DNA from: AP-15 sp963772965
GTDB taxonomy: Bacteria; Pseudomonadota; Alphaproteobacteria; ATCC43930; CGMCC-115725
Direction of reading: 5' to 3'
Length of the DNA stretch: 64,000 nucleotides
Assembly: GCA_963772965.1 (NCBI GenBank)
Contig: CAVYZU010000004.1
Coordinates: forward strand, 310,001-374,000
In this document: positions 1-8,433 of the stretch, piece after piece
How positions within the stretch are numbered: the stretch's first letter is position 1
How the letters are laid out: each line of letters begins with the position of its first letter
Made by a program: the position numbers and the translations under genes
The notes under the pieces: generated by a model
Database searches by the model: none
Told to the model about the DNA's origin: nothing
Seen by the model: only the letters and a program-made list of their open reading frames with translations

Positions 1-140
1 CCCGGATCGCCGCCAAAGCCGGCTTAATGCGCGATGTGCCAGCGAGGACCACGGTTTCCGGCATCCCGGCGGTCCCGATTACCGATTTCATGAGGCAAAC
101 GGCGGTCCTGCAGCGTCTGGGAAGAAAGAAAGACGGATGA
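1..140 (+). CDS. lpxD: LpxD C-terminal end (partial, runs off left edge)
   Basis: Reading from base 3, an open frame runs to a TGA at 138-140 and encodes about 45 residues ending in RLGRKKDG. The stretch with VSGIPAVPITDFMRQ matches the end of UDP-3-O-acyl-glucosamine N-acyltransferase, where the left-handed beta-helix gives way to the C-terminal helix. LpxD adds the second 3-hydroxyacyl chain in lipid A synthesis in the cytoplasm. The stop overlaps the fabZ start (ATGATGA), and the lpxA, lpxI and lpxB genes that follow fit the usual operon, which supports the call despite the short piece. Confidence 0.85.
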   Translation, partial: RIAAKAGLMRDVPARTTVSGIPAVPITDFMRQTAVLQRLGRKKDG

Positions 141-637
141 TGACCGATCGGGACTGCGCCGCGAATCAGACTACGCAGCCGGCCTCTTCGGAGGAAGGCA
201 TTCAAATCGAGGTTCAGCGGATCATGGAAATGATCCCGCACCGCCATCCGTTTTTGATGATCGACCGGGTCGTCGACGCAGTGGCGAATGTGCGAGCGAC
301 AGGCATCAAGAATCTCTCGATCAACGAAAGCTTCTTCCAAGGTCACTTCCCGTCGCGGCCGGTCATGCCGGGTGTGCTGATCATCGAAGCAATGGCGCAG
401 ACTGCGGCGGTCCTGGTGGTTCACACATTGGGTCCGGAATCGGAAGGCAAGCTTGTCTATTTTATGAGCGTCGAGAATGCCCGTTTTCGCCGTCCGGTGT
501 TTCCGGGCGATCAGCTCGCTGTTCAAGTTCTCAAGCAGCGTAATCGCGGCAATGTCTGGAAATTCGAGGGGCGCGCCAAAGTCGGTGACAATCTGATGGC
601 CGAGGCCATATTTGCCGCGATGATCCTCGACGATTGA
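137..637 (+). CDS. fabZ: 3-hydroxyacyl-ACP dehydratase FabZ
   Basis: FabZ dehydrates 3-hydroxyacyl-ACP to trans-2-enoyl-ACP in type II fatty acid synthesis and draws on the same hydroxyacyl-ACP pool as LpxA and LpxD. The 166-residue protein has the hot-dog fold motifs: PHRHPFLMIDR near residue 34, the catalytic His in QGHFP (His70) and the catalytic Glu in IIEAMAQ (Glu84). The first 20 or so residues are a low-conservation extension; the ATG at 140 is an equally possible start. The gene overlaps lpxD and is followed after 6-12 bases by lpxA, so translation is probably coupled. Confidence 0.97.
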   Translation: MMTDRDCAANQTTQPASSEEGIQIEVQRIMEMIPHRHPFLMIDRVVDAVANVRATGIKNLSINESFFQGHFPSRPVMPGVLIIEAMAQTAAVLVVHTLGPESEGKLVYFMSVENARFRRPVFPGDQLAVQVLKQRNRGNVWKFEGRAKVGDNLMAEAIFAAMILDD

Positions 638-649
638 GACGGTGTGGGG

Positions 650-1450
650 ATGTCACAGATCCACCCGACGGCAATCGTCGCATCAGGGGCGCGGCTGGCC
701 TCCGACGTTGTCATCGGACCGTATTGCACCATTGGCGAAGAGGTCGAGCTAGGTCCGGGCGTGAGGGTCCTGAGCCATGTTGTGATCGAGGGACGAACCA
801 CCATCGGCGTCGGTACGCGAATATTTCCGTTTGCCGCGATCGGGCACGAACCGCAAGACCTCAAATACCGTGGTGAGGGTTCTTCGCTTGTGATCGGCGC
901 CCGCAACACGATCCGCGAATATGTAACAATGAACCCGGGCACGACCGGCGGTGGCATGGTTACTCGCGTTGGGGACGACTGCCTGTTCATGGTCGGTGCC
1001 CATGTCGCGCATGATTGCCAGATCGCCGACCATGTGATCATGGCGAACAACGCCACTCTTGCCGGACATGTCGTGCTCGATGAATACGCTTTCCTCGGCG
1101 GGCTGTGTGCGGTGCACCAGTTTGTCCGCATCGGACGCCACGCCATGATCGGCGGCATGTCCGGAGTAGAGCGTGACGTGATCCCCTACGGCCAGGTTAT
1201 GGGCGATCGCGCCCGGCTGACCGGGCTCAACATTATCGGCATGCAACGTCGCGGTTTTACCCGCGAGGAGATCCAGGCGCTACGTAACGCCTATCAGCTG
1301 CTGTTCCATTCCGAGGGCACACTCGGCGATCGGGTCGGCGCGACCGCACTTCGCTTCGCCGGGGTCGCGCCGGTCGAGGACATCGTCGACTTCATCCGCG
1401 CCAATTCGACCCGCTCCATCTGTCAGCCGAAAGAAGCGAATGGCGGATAA
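650..1450 (+). CDS. lpxA: acyl-ACP--UDP-N-acetylglucosamine O-acyltransferase LpxA
   Basis: LpxA transfers a 3-hydroxyacyl chain from ACP to the 3-OH of UDP-GlcNAc, the first step of lipid A synthesis, as a cytoplasmic trimer. The N-terminal two thirds is a series of hexapeptide repeats (left-handed beta-helix) beginning IHPTAIV. The GAHVAHDC segment supplies the catalytic His (about residue 121), and the C-terminal helical domain starts near GLNIIGMQRRGF. I chose ATG 650 because homologues begin MSxIHPTA; a GTG at 644 would add two residues. The 3' end overlaps lpxI by 11 bases. Confidence 0.97.
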   Translation: MSQIHPTAIVASGARLASDVVIGPYCTIGEEVELGPGVRVLSHVVIEGRTTIGVGTRIFPFAAIGHEPQDLKYRGEGSSLVIGARNTIREYVTMNPGTTGGGMVTRVGDDCLFMVGAHVAHDCQIADHVIMANNATLAGHVVLDEYAFLGGLCAVHQFVRIGRHAMIGGMSGVERDVIPYGQVMGDRARLTGLNIIGMQRRGFTREEIQALRNAYQLLFHSEGTLGDRVGATALRFAGVAPVEDIVDFIRANSTRSICQPKEANGG

Positions 1451-2273
1451 TTTCGGCGCGAATATTCTCGGGATTGTCGCCGGCGGCGGCGGGTTGCCGC
1501 GGCGATTGGTCGAAGCCTGCCAGCAGACCGGCCGCGAGGTGTTTGTGCTGGCGCTCGAAGGTGCCGCTGAGCACGAGACCGTTGCCGATGTTCCGCACGC
1601 CTGGTGTCCGATCGGCGCCGCCGGTCGCGGACTGGATTTACTGCGCGAGAACCACGTCCGTGAATTGGTGCTGGCCGGCGGGGTGCGGCGGCCGTCGCTC
1701 GCCTCGCTGCGTCCGGATTGGCGCGCGGCTAAGTTTTTCGCGCGAGTCGGTTATCGCGCTTTGGGCGATGACGGCCTGTTGTCGGCGGTGGTGGCCGAAC
1801 TGGAGCGCGAAGGGTTTCGCGTTATCGGACCCGATCAGGTATTGCAAGCCGGCCTTGCCGCCGAAGGCCCCTTCGGACGGATCATCCCGGATGCACAGGC
1901 AATGGCGGATATCGCGCATGGCGCGCGCATCGCCCGGACTGTGGGCCGCCTCGACATCGGCCAGGCGGTCGTCGTCCAGCAGGGTTTAGTTCTCGGCGTC
2001 GAAGCGATCGAGGGCACAGACGAGCTGATCAGCCGCTGCGCTGGGCTACGTCGGGAGGGACTGGGTGGCGTGCTCGTCAAGGTCGAAAAGCCGGGTCAGG
2101 AGCAGCGCGCCGATCGCCCAACGATCGGGCCGAAAACCGTTATACTTGCCGCTGAGACCGGTCTGCGCGGTATTGCCGTCGAAGCCGGCGCTACGATTGT
2201 CGTCGATCGCGACGAGGTGGTCGTCGCGGCCGACCGTGCCGGTCTGTTTGTGGTCGGCATCCCGCGCGCGTGA
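1440..2273 (+). CDS. lpxI: UDP-2,3-diacylglucosamine diphosphatase LpxI
   Basis: LpxI hydrolyses UDP-2,3-diacylglucosamine to lipid X and UMP. It is the functional replacement of LpxH in most alphaproteobacteria. The 277-residue protein starts with the characteristic ILGIVAGGGGLPRRLVEAC and has the C-terminal domain with KVEKPGQEQRADRPTIGPKT (given in part) and a GIAVEAG segment typical of DUF1009/LpxI. It lies between lpxA (11-base overlap) and lpxB (4-base GTGA overlap), the order expected for the family. No LpxH gene is present in the window. Confidence 0.95.
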   Translation: MADNFGANILGIVAGGGGLPRRLVEACQQTGREVFVLALEGAAEHETVADVPHAWCPIGAAGRGLDLLRENHVRELVLAGGVRRPSLASLRPDWRAAKFFARVGYRALGDDGLLSAVVAELEREGFRVIGPDQVLQAGLAAEGPFGRIIPDAQAMADIAHGARIARTVGRLDIGQAVVVQQGLVLGVEAIEGTDELISRCAGLRREGLGGVLVKVEKPGQEQRADRPTIGPKTVILAAETGLRGIAVEAGATIVVDRDEVVVAADRAGLFVVGIPRA

Positions 2274-3511
2274 CGGTGGGCGAACACGGCGACGATCGGT
2301 CCCCTTTCGTCTTTGTCGTCGCCGGCGAACCCTCGGGCGATGTCCTTGGCGCAGCGCTGATAAGAGCATTGCGACAGCGTGCCGGTCGGCTACGGGTTGC
2401 CGGGGTCGGCGGCGAGCGGATGCGCGAGCAGGGTGTCGAAAGCCTCGTACCGCTCTCTGATCTTGCGGTGATGGGCGTCGCAGAAGTATTGCCGCGGGCG
2501 CCAGTGATCCTGCGGCGGGTCGGCGAGACGGTCGCAGCGATAAAGAGTATGCGGCCCGATGCAGTCGTCACGATCGATAGCTCCGGGTTTAGCTGGCGCA
2601 TCGCCCAGCGCCTGCGTCGATCAGGCGAGACCCTGCCGCTGATCCACTATGTAGCGCCGATGGTCTGGGCATGGCGCGCCGGCCGGGCGCGACGCATGGC
2701 GCGCTGGTATGATCATCTGATGGCGCTGTTGCCGTTTGAGCCGCCTTATTTCGAGCGGGTCGGCCTTGCCTGCAGTTACGTCGGGCATCCGGTGCTGGAC
2801 AGCGGCGCCGATCGCGGCGACGGCGCGCGGTTTCGCGCGGCCTACGGGATCGGTGTCGAAGAGACGCTGATTACCGTATTGCCCGGCAGTCGCGGTGGCG
2901 AAGTGCGCCGGCTGCTGCCAATTCTTGGCGATGCTTTGGCCCGGCTCGAAGGCATGATCGGCCGGTTTCGCGTGGTTGTACCAACCGTCGCTACGGTAGC
3001 TGGGGCAGTGGGCGAGGCCGTGCGCAGCTGGCCCGGCGAACCGATCGCGCTGTCTGATCCGCAATCGAAATACGACGGCTTTGCCGCGAGCCGGGCCGCG
3101 CTCGCCGCTTCGGGATCGGTTGCGCTGGAATTGGCGATGGCGCGATTGCCAATGGTTGTGTGCTACCGACTTAGCCCGCTCACCGAGGCGCTGCTCGACC
3201 GGGTATTAAAGGTGCGCCAAGTCAATCTGATCAACCTGCTGCTCGAGCGCCCCGTTGTACGCGAGTTATTGCGGGCCCAATGCGCCCCTGGGCCGCTTGC
3301 CGCAGAAGCCCAGCGGCTGGTGTGCGACGATCGGGTTCGCGCGGAGCACCTTGCAGGCTATGATGAGGCGTTGCGCCGTCTTGGAGCGGGCGGCCCGTCG
3401 CCGAGCCTGCAGGCCGCCGATCGGGTTCTCGCAATCATCGCGGCGCGCCGGCGGGGCGGAACGGTATCGCCGGTACCTTTATCGACATACTCGCGGAGGA
3501 ATTCACGATGA
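2270..3511 (+). CDS. lpxB: lipid-A-disaccharide synthase LpxB
   Basis: LpxB condenses lipid X with UDP-2,3-diacylglucosamine to the tetraacyl disaccharide at the inner membrane surface (GT19 family). The protein opens with FVVAGEPSGDVLGAALI, and has the HYVAPMVWAWR segment, the VGHPVLD motif and LPGSRGGEVRRLLP, followed by the donor-site region SGSVALELAMARLPMVVCYR. Length (about 413 residues) is normal. The GTG start at 2270 overlaps the lpxI stop, and the TGA overlaps the ATG of the following glyoxalase gene, so all of 1-3951 is probably one transcript. Confidence 0.96.
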   Translation: MTVGEHGDDRSPFVFVVAGEPSGDVLGAALIRALRQRAGRLRVAGVGGERMREQGVESLVPLSDLAVMGVAEVLPRAPVILRRVGETVAAIKSMRPDAVVTIDSSGFSWRIAQRLRRSGETLPLIHYVAPMVWAWRAGRARRMARWYDHLMALLPFEPPYFERVGLACSYVGHPVLDSGADRGDGARFRAAYGIGVEETLITVLPGSRGGEVRRLLPILGDALARLEGMIGRFRVVVPTVATVAGAVGEAVRSWPGEPIALSDPQSKYDGFAASRAALAASGSVALELAMARLPMVVCYRLSPLTEALLDRVLKVRQVNLINLLLERPVVRELLRAQCAPGPLAAEAQRLVCDDRVRAEHLAGYDEALRRLGAGGPSPSLQAADRVLAIIAARRRGGTVSPVPLSTYSRRNSR

Positions 3512-3951
3512 CGACGACTGAAATAGCCCAAGCCACCACAAAACCGGCGGCCGAGACCGAAAAGTACCGCTATCTGCACACGATGATCCGCGTGCGCGAT
3601 CTCGACAAATCGCTCGATTTTTACACCGGTCAGCTGGGCATGAAATTGCTGCGCAAGCGTGACTACCCGACCGGCAAATTCACCCTCGCCTTTGTCGGCT
3701 ACGGCGACGAATCCGACAATACCGTGCTCGAACTGACCCACAATTGGGACCAGGCGGAACCCTATGCCCTGGGCAGCGCCTTCGGTCATTTGGCGCTCGG
3801 CGTGCCGGATGTCTACAAGGCCTGCGAGCGCCTGGGTGCGGCCGGCGTCACGATCCCGCGCCCGGCAGGCCCAATGGCGCATGGCGGCTCGGTCATCGCC
3901 TTTATCGAAGACCCGGACGGCTATCGCATCGAACTCGTGCAGCGTTCTTAG
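3508..3951 (+). CDS. gloA: lactoylglutathione lyase (glyoxalase I)
   Basis: Glyoxalase I isomerises the methylglyoxal-glutathione hemithioacetal to S-lactoylglutathione, a cytoplasmic detoxification. All four metal ligands of the bacterial class are visible: His24 (LHTMIRV), Glu75 (VLELTHNW), His94 (FGHLALGV) and Glu142 (YRIELVQ). The protein is 147 residues, normal for the family, with a variable 18-residue N-terminus. It overlaps the lpxB stop by 4 bases (ATGA), an unusual but clear coupling to the lipid A operon. Just downstream, 3962-4004 can form a hairpin with 9-base arms (GCCGGCGTC/GACGCCGGC) and a long loop. Confidence 0.95.
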   Translation: MTTTEIAQATTKPAAETEKYRYLHTMIRVRDLDKSLDFYTGQLGMKLLRKRDYPTGKFTLAFVGYGDESDNTVLELTHNWDQAEPYALGSAFGHLALGVPDVYKACERLGAAGVTIPRPAGPMAHGGSVIAFIEDPDGYRIELVQRS

Positions 3952-4094
3952 CCCCTTGTGCGCCGGCGTCGGGATTTCGGGCATTGCGACATCCTGACGC
4001 CGGCTGCCGGCGAGACTGCTCTTGGGAGGCGACAGCGCGGTTACGCCAGCATCCGGTCGTTAACTCAAACTTTTCGCTAAAATTGTAACAAAAT

Positions 4095-4334
4095 GTGAAA
4101 GCGGTTTACGATCTGTTAGGATACCTTCGCTCGATCGAACGAGGATCCTGGCTGATGCCCGCATTTGTTCTGTTGCGAGTGGCGTTGTGGGCGTTATGCG
4201 TGGTCCTCGGCAGCTTGGGCGTATTTTTTGCGATTATCAGTTTTTCGATTCCCGGAGTCGGCAGTCACGCCGTGATCCTTCTGAGCGCGGGGCTCGGCAT
4301 AAACTACTACCTCAGCTACGAAAACGCTCTTTAG
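4095..4334 (+). CDS. small hypothetical membrane protein
   Basis: This 79-residue frame starts with GTG at 4095 and encodes two hydrophobic segments (about residues 22-49 and 54-72) separated by a Pro/Gly turn, so it may be a two-helix inner-membrane protein. I do not recognise a family. The region upstream (4060-4094) is AT-richer than its surroundings and could hold a promoter. It has no operon partner. The frame is short enough to be chance, but the coherent membrane topology favours a real gene. Confidence 0.4.
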   Translation: MKAVYDLLGYLRSIERGSWLMPAFVLLRVALWALCVVLGSLGVFFAIISFSIPGVGSHAVILLSAGLGINYYLSYENAL

Positions 4335-4416
4335 GCAAGCTACGCCGGGGTATATCGGCCGCAGGCGCGCGCCAAAAGCGGGTCCTCTTACCAGCCGTTA
4401 AAAACCTTTAACTCCC

Positions 4417-4500
4417 ATGTCCGGACTTGATCCGGCACTCACGTCTCATTCTCTCGAAAGAGAGAGGGCGCGGATGGCCGGGTCAAGCCCGGCCAAGGAG
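4417..4500. repeat. REP-like inverted repeat
   Basis: Two copies of an imperfect palindromic unit face each other: CCGGACTTGATCCGG at 4421-4435 and CCGGGTCAAGCCCGG at 4479-4493. They are separated by a purine/pyrimidine stretch with a small TCTCTC/GAGAGA hairpin. Units of the form CCGGGCTTGACCCGG are common intergenic repeats in alphaproteobacterial genomes. This pair lies between two convergently oriented genes and could form a cruciform or act in transcript end formation. Confidence 0.6.
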
Positions 4501-4601
4501 TTAACATTTAGCGCTTGGTACCAGGCGGTTTCGCTTGACCGGTTCACCGTCCCCCCGGACCGGGAAGAGGGTGAAGCGCGGTCGCTGGTCGTATTTTAGG
4601 C

Positions 4602-6302
4602 TTAGGCGTGGTGGGCGTGGTAATAGCTGTTGCGCAGCACGCGGCCGGGCAATGCGCCGGTGTGTTCGCCTTCGCTGTAAAGCACTTCGCCGTTGACCAC
4701 CGTGGCGAAGATGCCTTCGGCCTGCTCCTTGATGCGCCAGGCGCCTTTCGGGAAGTCGCGGACGACCGTCTCCTGCCCGCAATTGACCGTAGCCGGGTCG
4801 AAGATCACGACGTCGGCAGCCATGCTGGGACGCAACAGCCCGCGGTCATAGATACCAAAGGTCGAAGCCGAGTCGAAGGTCAGCCGGCGCACCGCCTGCT
4901 CGAGGGTCATGACCCGCTTCTCGCGCACCCATTCGCCCAGCAGCTTAGTTAGATAGCCGTAGCCGCCGTGGAACTGAACGTGGGCGCCGCCATCGCCGAG
5001 CCCGATGATCGCATCGGGATGGGTCAGGATCTTGGTCAATGCCTCGTCGTCGACGTTGTTTTCGGCCTGCAGGAAACGGGTTTCGAGCTTTTCCTCGACA
5101 GCGAGGTCGAGGAACGCGTCGATAACGCGCTTACCTTGCTTTTCGGCGATCTGCCCGATCGACTTGAACTGCATCCACTGGTTCTTCTCAAGCACCGGCT
5201 CGTTGACCCACATGTAGTTCCACCAAGTCTTTGAAAAGCCGACCGCGGTGTCGGGCTTGTTGACGACCGCCTCCTCGTGGAGCTTGGCGCGGATCTCCGG
5301 ATCGCTATACGCCTTCATCTTCTCTTCGTCGGACGACAACAGGATCGGATGCCAGGTCGGCAAACCGCGGAACACCTGGCAGTTCTTCATCGTGAAGTCC
5401 TGCGTGACCCGGTTCGGGCTGCACATCGGATAGGCGCGGATGCCCAATGCCGCGGTCTCTTCGACCCGCTTCATGTGGATTTTCCACTCCTCGGGTTTGC
5501 GCATCGTTTGGGAGAGGCTGTTGTAGACGACGGTGCGCCCGGTCGCCTCGGCGAGCCGCCGGATCATCCCGTCTTTCAGCTCGACATATTGGCCACCGCC
5601 GGCCTGGATCGTGCCGGTGCTCATATCCCGCAATACATCGCCGAGAGCAAAAATCTCTTTTTCGTCGGCCCACAGCGCCGGAATGTGAACACCTTGCGGG
5701 TCGTAGTGACCCTGCTCGCGCGACACCGACAATCCCAATGCACCGGCTTGCATGCCGTCGCGGACGACGTCCTGCATTGCCTTTATCTGGTTGTCGGAGG
5801 CGCCAGGCTTTTGGCACTCGTCGCCCATCACATAATGGCGCACCGCCGTATGACCGATCAGATTGCCGACATTAATCCCGAGGCATTTGTCGAGACGGTC
5901 CATGTATTGGCCGGTGGTTTCCCAGTCGAAATTGACCGTACGAAGCACGTCCATCGGGATCGCTTCGACATAGGACAGGAATTCGGCCAGCCTTTCCTCG
6001 GTGCCTTTGCGCACTGGCGCCAACGACAGTGAGCAATTGCCAAAGATCACCGTGGTAGCGCCATGCTCGGGTGAGAATGTGCAGAGCGGGTCCCAAGTGA
6101 CCTGCGCGTCGTAATGGCAATGATTGTCGATAAATCCGGGCGCGACGGCGCGGCCCGCGGCATCGATGGTCTTCGCCGCCGCGCCGCTCAATTTGCCGAT
6201 TTCGACAATCTTGCCGTTTTTGATGCCGACATCGCCGCGGAAGGCCGGCATACCCGACCCGTCTACAATAAGCCCGTTCTTGATCAACAGATCATAGGCC
6301 AT
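4602..6302 (-). CDS. N-acyl-D-amino-acid deacylase-type amidohydrolase
   Basis: The 566-residue protein belongs to the amidohydrolase superfamily, D-aminoacylase group, whose members hydrolyse N-acyl-D-amino acids or related amides in the cytoplasm. It shows the N-terminal beta-sandwich start (LLIKNGLIVDGSGMPAF), the first metal motif GFIDNHCHYD (HxH replaced here by HCHYD as in the family), and the C-terminal metal-site motif GLGDGGAHVQ. I chose ATG at 6302 because the frame upstream to 6527 has no family similarity. The gene is monocistronic. Substrate cannot be told from sequence; annotations of close relatives vary between D-aminoacylase and dihydroorotase-like. Confidence 0.85.
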   Translation of the reverse strand: MAYDLLIKNGLIVDGSGMPAFRGDVGIKNGKIVEIGKLSGAAAKTIDAAGRAVAPGFIDNHCHYDAQVTWDPLCTFSPEHGATTVIFGNCSLSLAPVRKGTEERLAEFLSYVEAIPMDVLRTVNFDWETTGQYMDRLDKCLGINVGNLIGHTAVRHYVMGDECQKPGASDNQIKAMQDVVRDGMQAGALGLSVSREQGHYDPQGVHIPALWADEKEIFALGDVLRDMSTGTIQAGGGQYVELKDGMIRRLAEATGRTVVYNSLSQTMRKPEEWKIHMKRVEETAALGIRAYPMCSPNRVTQDFTMKNCQVFRGLPTWHPILLSSDEEKMKAYSDPEIRAKLHEEAVVNKPDTAVGFSKTWWNYMWVNEPVLEKNQWMQFKSIGQIAEKQGKRVIDAFLDLAVEEKLETRFLQAENNVDDEALTKILTHPDAIIGLGDGGAHVQFHGGYGYLTKLLGEWVREKRVMTLEQAVRRLTFDSASTFGIYDRGLLRPSMAADVVIFDPATVNCGQETVVRDFPKGAWRIKEQAEGIFATVVNGEVLYSEGEHTGALPGRVLRNSYYHAHHA

Positions 6303-6978
6303 CCATTTTTCCCTTCTGCAGAGTGAGGCGCCGGTTGCGACCCGAACCGGATGCGCGAAGTGTACGCCCCTGCGCCGCCGACACAACTCGCCCGGACGCT
6401 GTTGGATGGCTCTACTCATGTGCTCTGCGCGGGGCTGTCCGGCACAAATGTGCGGCTTGCCGGTCGGTCCCGGGTGATGCCGCCGGGTGCGCGAATAAAA
6501 ACCAGAGATCAGGATCAAGCCCTTCAAATCTCAAGAGTGTTCTGTTTAAGAACAGGAGATAACTGGTGCACAACAGGAGCGCACAGCTGGTCGATAATAG
6601 TGCGCGCCATCGATGGGTTTCCCTAAAGCCATGCAGCCGAATTGTAGCTGCACGGTTTGTCGTTTTTAGGGCTGCCGCGCGGTCGCCGCAGTAAGGATTG
6701 TCGCTTAGAAAGGATTGTCGCTTAGATAAGTCTTATCGTCCAATCATCCGTCGTCCGGGTGCGGCGCAGGCCGGGATCGATGCCGGCAGTGGCGCCCAAC
6801 CCACCGCAGCCATCAGTGATGGGCTCCCTTGCTTAACCGCGAACCAGCAACCACCGCTCTTTTCGCCGTGGGAGTGACCGGCGGTCAACCTTTTCGGTTC
6901 GCCACCGGTTTCCGTCGCATGAAACGTGGGTGCCCACGGACCTACAGTCCGTGGCTGAAGGCCCACCGGGTATCGGTG
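6303..6978. other. long intergenic region without a convincing gene
   Basis: No open frame here looks like a protein. Structure seen includes a perfect inverted repeat TGTTCT-5-AGAACA at 6538-6554; a tandem copy of AAGGATTGTCGCTTAGA near 6692-6725; and a hairpin CCACGGAC-5-GTCCGTGG at 6934-6954 that lies just beyond the 3' end of the small exported-protein gene and may end its transcript, although there is no T-run. The part nearest 6302 must carry the promoter of the amidohydrolase gene, but I could not pick a clear -35/-10 pair. Confidence 0.5.
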
Positions 6979-7275
6979 CTAGCGGCCGGTCAGCATATTG
7001 CTGGTGCCGGTGATCACGCCACCGGCCGTGCCAAGCGCCCCACCGACAACCGCGCCCACCGGGCCAGCGGACGCATTGCCGCGCGCGGCTCCCGCCGCCT
7101 CCCCGGACACCGCCCCGGATACCGGGTTCGAATACCCTTGCGGGTGCACCGGCTGGCACACACCATTACGATAGGTGTAGCCCGGTATGCAGCGATCCTG
7201 CGCCATCGCTGCGCTCGACCCGACGGTCGCCAGAGCGACGACCGCAGCGGCCAAGATCCTCAACCTCGTTTGCAT
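6979..7275 (-). CDS. small exported glycine/alanine-rich protein
   Basis: From ATG 7275 this encodes 97 residues. A classical signal peptide (MQTRLRILAAAVVALATV) ends near AMA-QD. The mature part has a two-cysteine segment (RCIPGYTYRNGVCQPV) followed by a Gly/Ala/Val-rich region that resembles glycine-zipper membrane-associating segments. The longer frame to 7338 adds residues that would bury the signal peptide, so the internal start is preferred. Small periplasmic proteins of this layout are common and functionally unassigned in alphaproteobacteria. The Cys pair could form a disulfide. Confidence 0.65.
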   Translation of the reverse strand: MQTRLRILAAAVVALATVGSSAAMAQDRCIPGYTYRNGVCQPVHPQGYSNPVSGAVSGEAAGAARGNASAGPVGAVVGGALGTAGGVITGTSNMLTGR

Positions 7276-7508
7276 TTCTGTCTCCGCGAAAGCTATCAAA
7301 GCGCCGCAGCGCTCAACGGATGAACAACGGATCAGCACATCGCGATCCGCGTTTGCTTCATCGGGCGCGGCGTCTTGGCGAAAACAAGCAGACCTGCCTC
7401 CTGGCAGGCTAATGGTCGCCGGCCCGGTTTCATGCTAAAGGCGGCTCAAGGTGCGGTATTCGCCGAATTGCCGCGTCGGCGCCGACTTTTTGATGGAGTG
7501 CCCTACCG

Positions 7509-8414
7509 ATGAGCTTGTCTCCCGAGGAATACCGCGAACATTTGCAATCGACCTCGGTACGCGCCGGTTTCAGCTTTGACGAGGTGGTGCTGCCGGAGGA
7601 ACGCCGGGTCGGGGTCAACGACCTACAATTCCGCTACCTGGATTGGGGGACCGAGGGAAAGCGGCCGATCCTTTTTCTGCACGGTGGTGCTTTGACCGCA
7701 CACACCTGGGATCTGTGCTGTCTGGCGTTGCGCAACGACTTTCATTGCATGGCGCTCGACCAGCGCGGCCACGGCGACAGCGATTGGGCGCCCGACGCCA
7801 ACTATTCGATTGCCGCCCAACGCGATGATATCAAAGGCTTCGCCGAGACGATCGGCCTCGATCAATTCGTTTTGGTCGGCATGTCGATGGGAGCGATCAA
7901 CGGCCTCGCCTATGCGATCGAATATCCCGAGACCCTCTCTGCATTAGTGCTGATCGATGCCGGCCCGAATGTGCGTCGCCCCGGTTCGAGCCGCATCCGC
8001 AATTTCGTCAATGGCGGCGCCGAGCCGTCATCATTGGAGGCGATCATCGAGCGCGCGCTCGAATTCAATCCGCGGCGCGACCCGACGATCCTGCGGCGCA
8101 GTTTAATGCATAATCTGCGGCGTCAGGAGGACGGCAACTGGGTGTGGAAATACGATCGCCGGCGGTTTCAGGCGATGGGCGGCGACCACCACGCCACCGA
8201 GCGCCGAAGCCTCGCCGACGGGCTCGCCAATGTGACCTGCCCGACCCTGGTGGTGCGCGGCGGCGAAAGCGACGTTTTCCACGACGAGGACGCCGAGCGT
8301 CTGGCGACCGGTCTGCCGGATGGGCGCTGGCTCAAAATCCCCAAAGCCGGCCACACCGTGCAGGGCGACAACCCAAAAGACCTGGTCGCCGCGCTGCGCG
8401 ACTTTCTCGGCTGA
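7509..8414 (+). CDS. alpha/beta hydrolase
   Basis: A 301-residue alpha/beta hydrolase-fold protein. It has the oxyanion-hole segment LFLHGGALTAHTWD, the strand-4 motif DQRGHGDSDW, the nucleophile elbow VGMSMG (Ser), a DVFHDEDAE acid region, and a C-terminal His in AGHTVQGDNP. No signal peptide is seen, so it is probably cytoplasmic. The substrate (ester, lactone, enol-lactone or C-C bond) cannot be inferred. It converges on the two MFS genes; the stop is only about 20 bases from the MFS stop at 8434. Confidence 0.88.
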   Translation: MSLSPEEYREHLQSTSVRAGFSFDEVVLPEERRVGVNDLQFRYLDWGTEGKRPILFLHGGALTAHTWDLCCLALRNDFHCMALDQRGHGDSDWAPDANYSIAAQRDDIKGFAETIGLDQFVLVGMSMGAINGLAYAIEYPETLSALVLIDAGPNVRRPGSSRIRNFVNGGAEPSSLEAIIERALEFNPRRDPTILRRSLMHNLRRQEDGNWVWKYDRRRFQAMGGDHHATERRSLADGLANVTCPTLVVRGGESDVFHDEDAERLATGLPDGRWLKIPKAGHTVQGDNPKDLVAALRDFLG

Positions 8415-8433
8415 CGCGGCGGCCCAAACATTT

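Noticed and set aside
4417..4599. 60-codon frame starting MSGLDPALTSHSL
   Set aside because: It is a translation of the REP-like repeat, not a gene.
6538..6554. TGTTCT-5-AGAACA inverted repeat as a LexA-type box
   Set aside because: Alphaproteobacterial LexA boxes are GTTC-N7-GTTC direct repeats; this is an inverted repeat far from an SOS gene.
6934..6954. Perfect hairpin as an intrinsic terminator
   Set aside because: The stem is good but no T-run follows on either strand, so I mention it only as structure.
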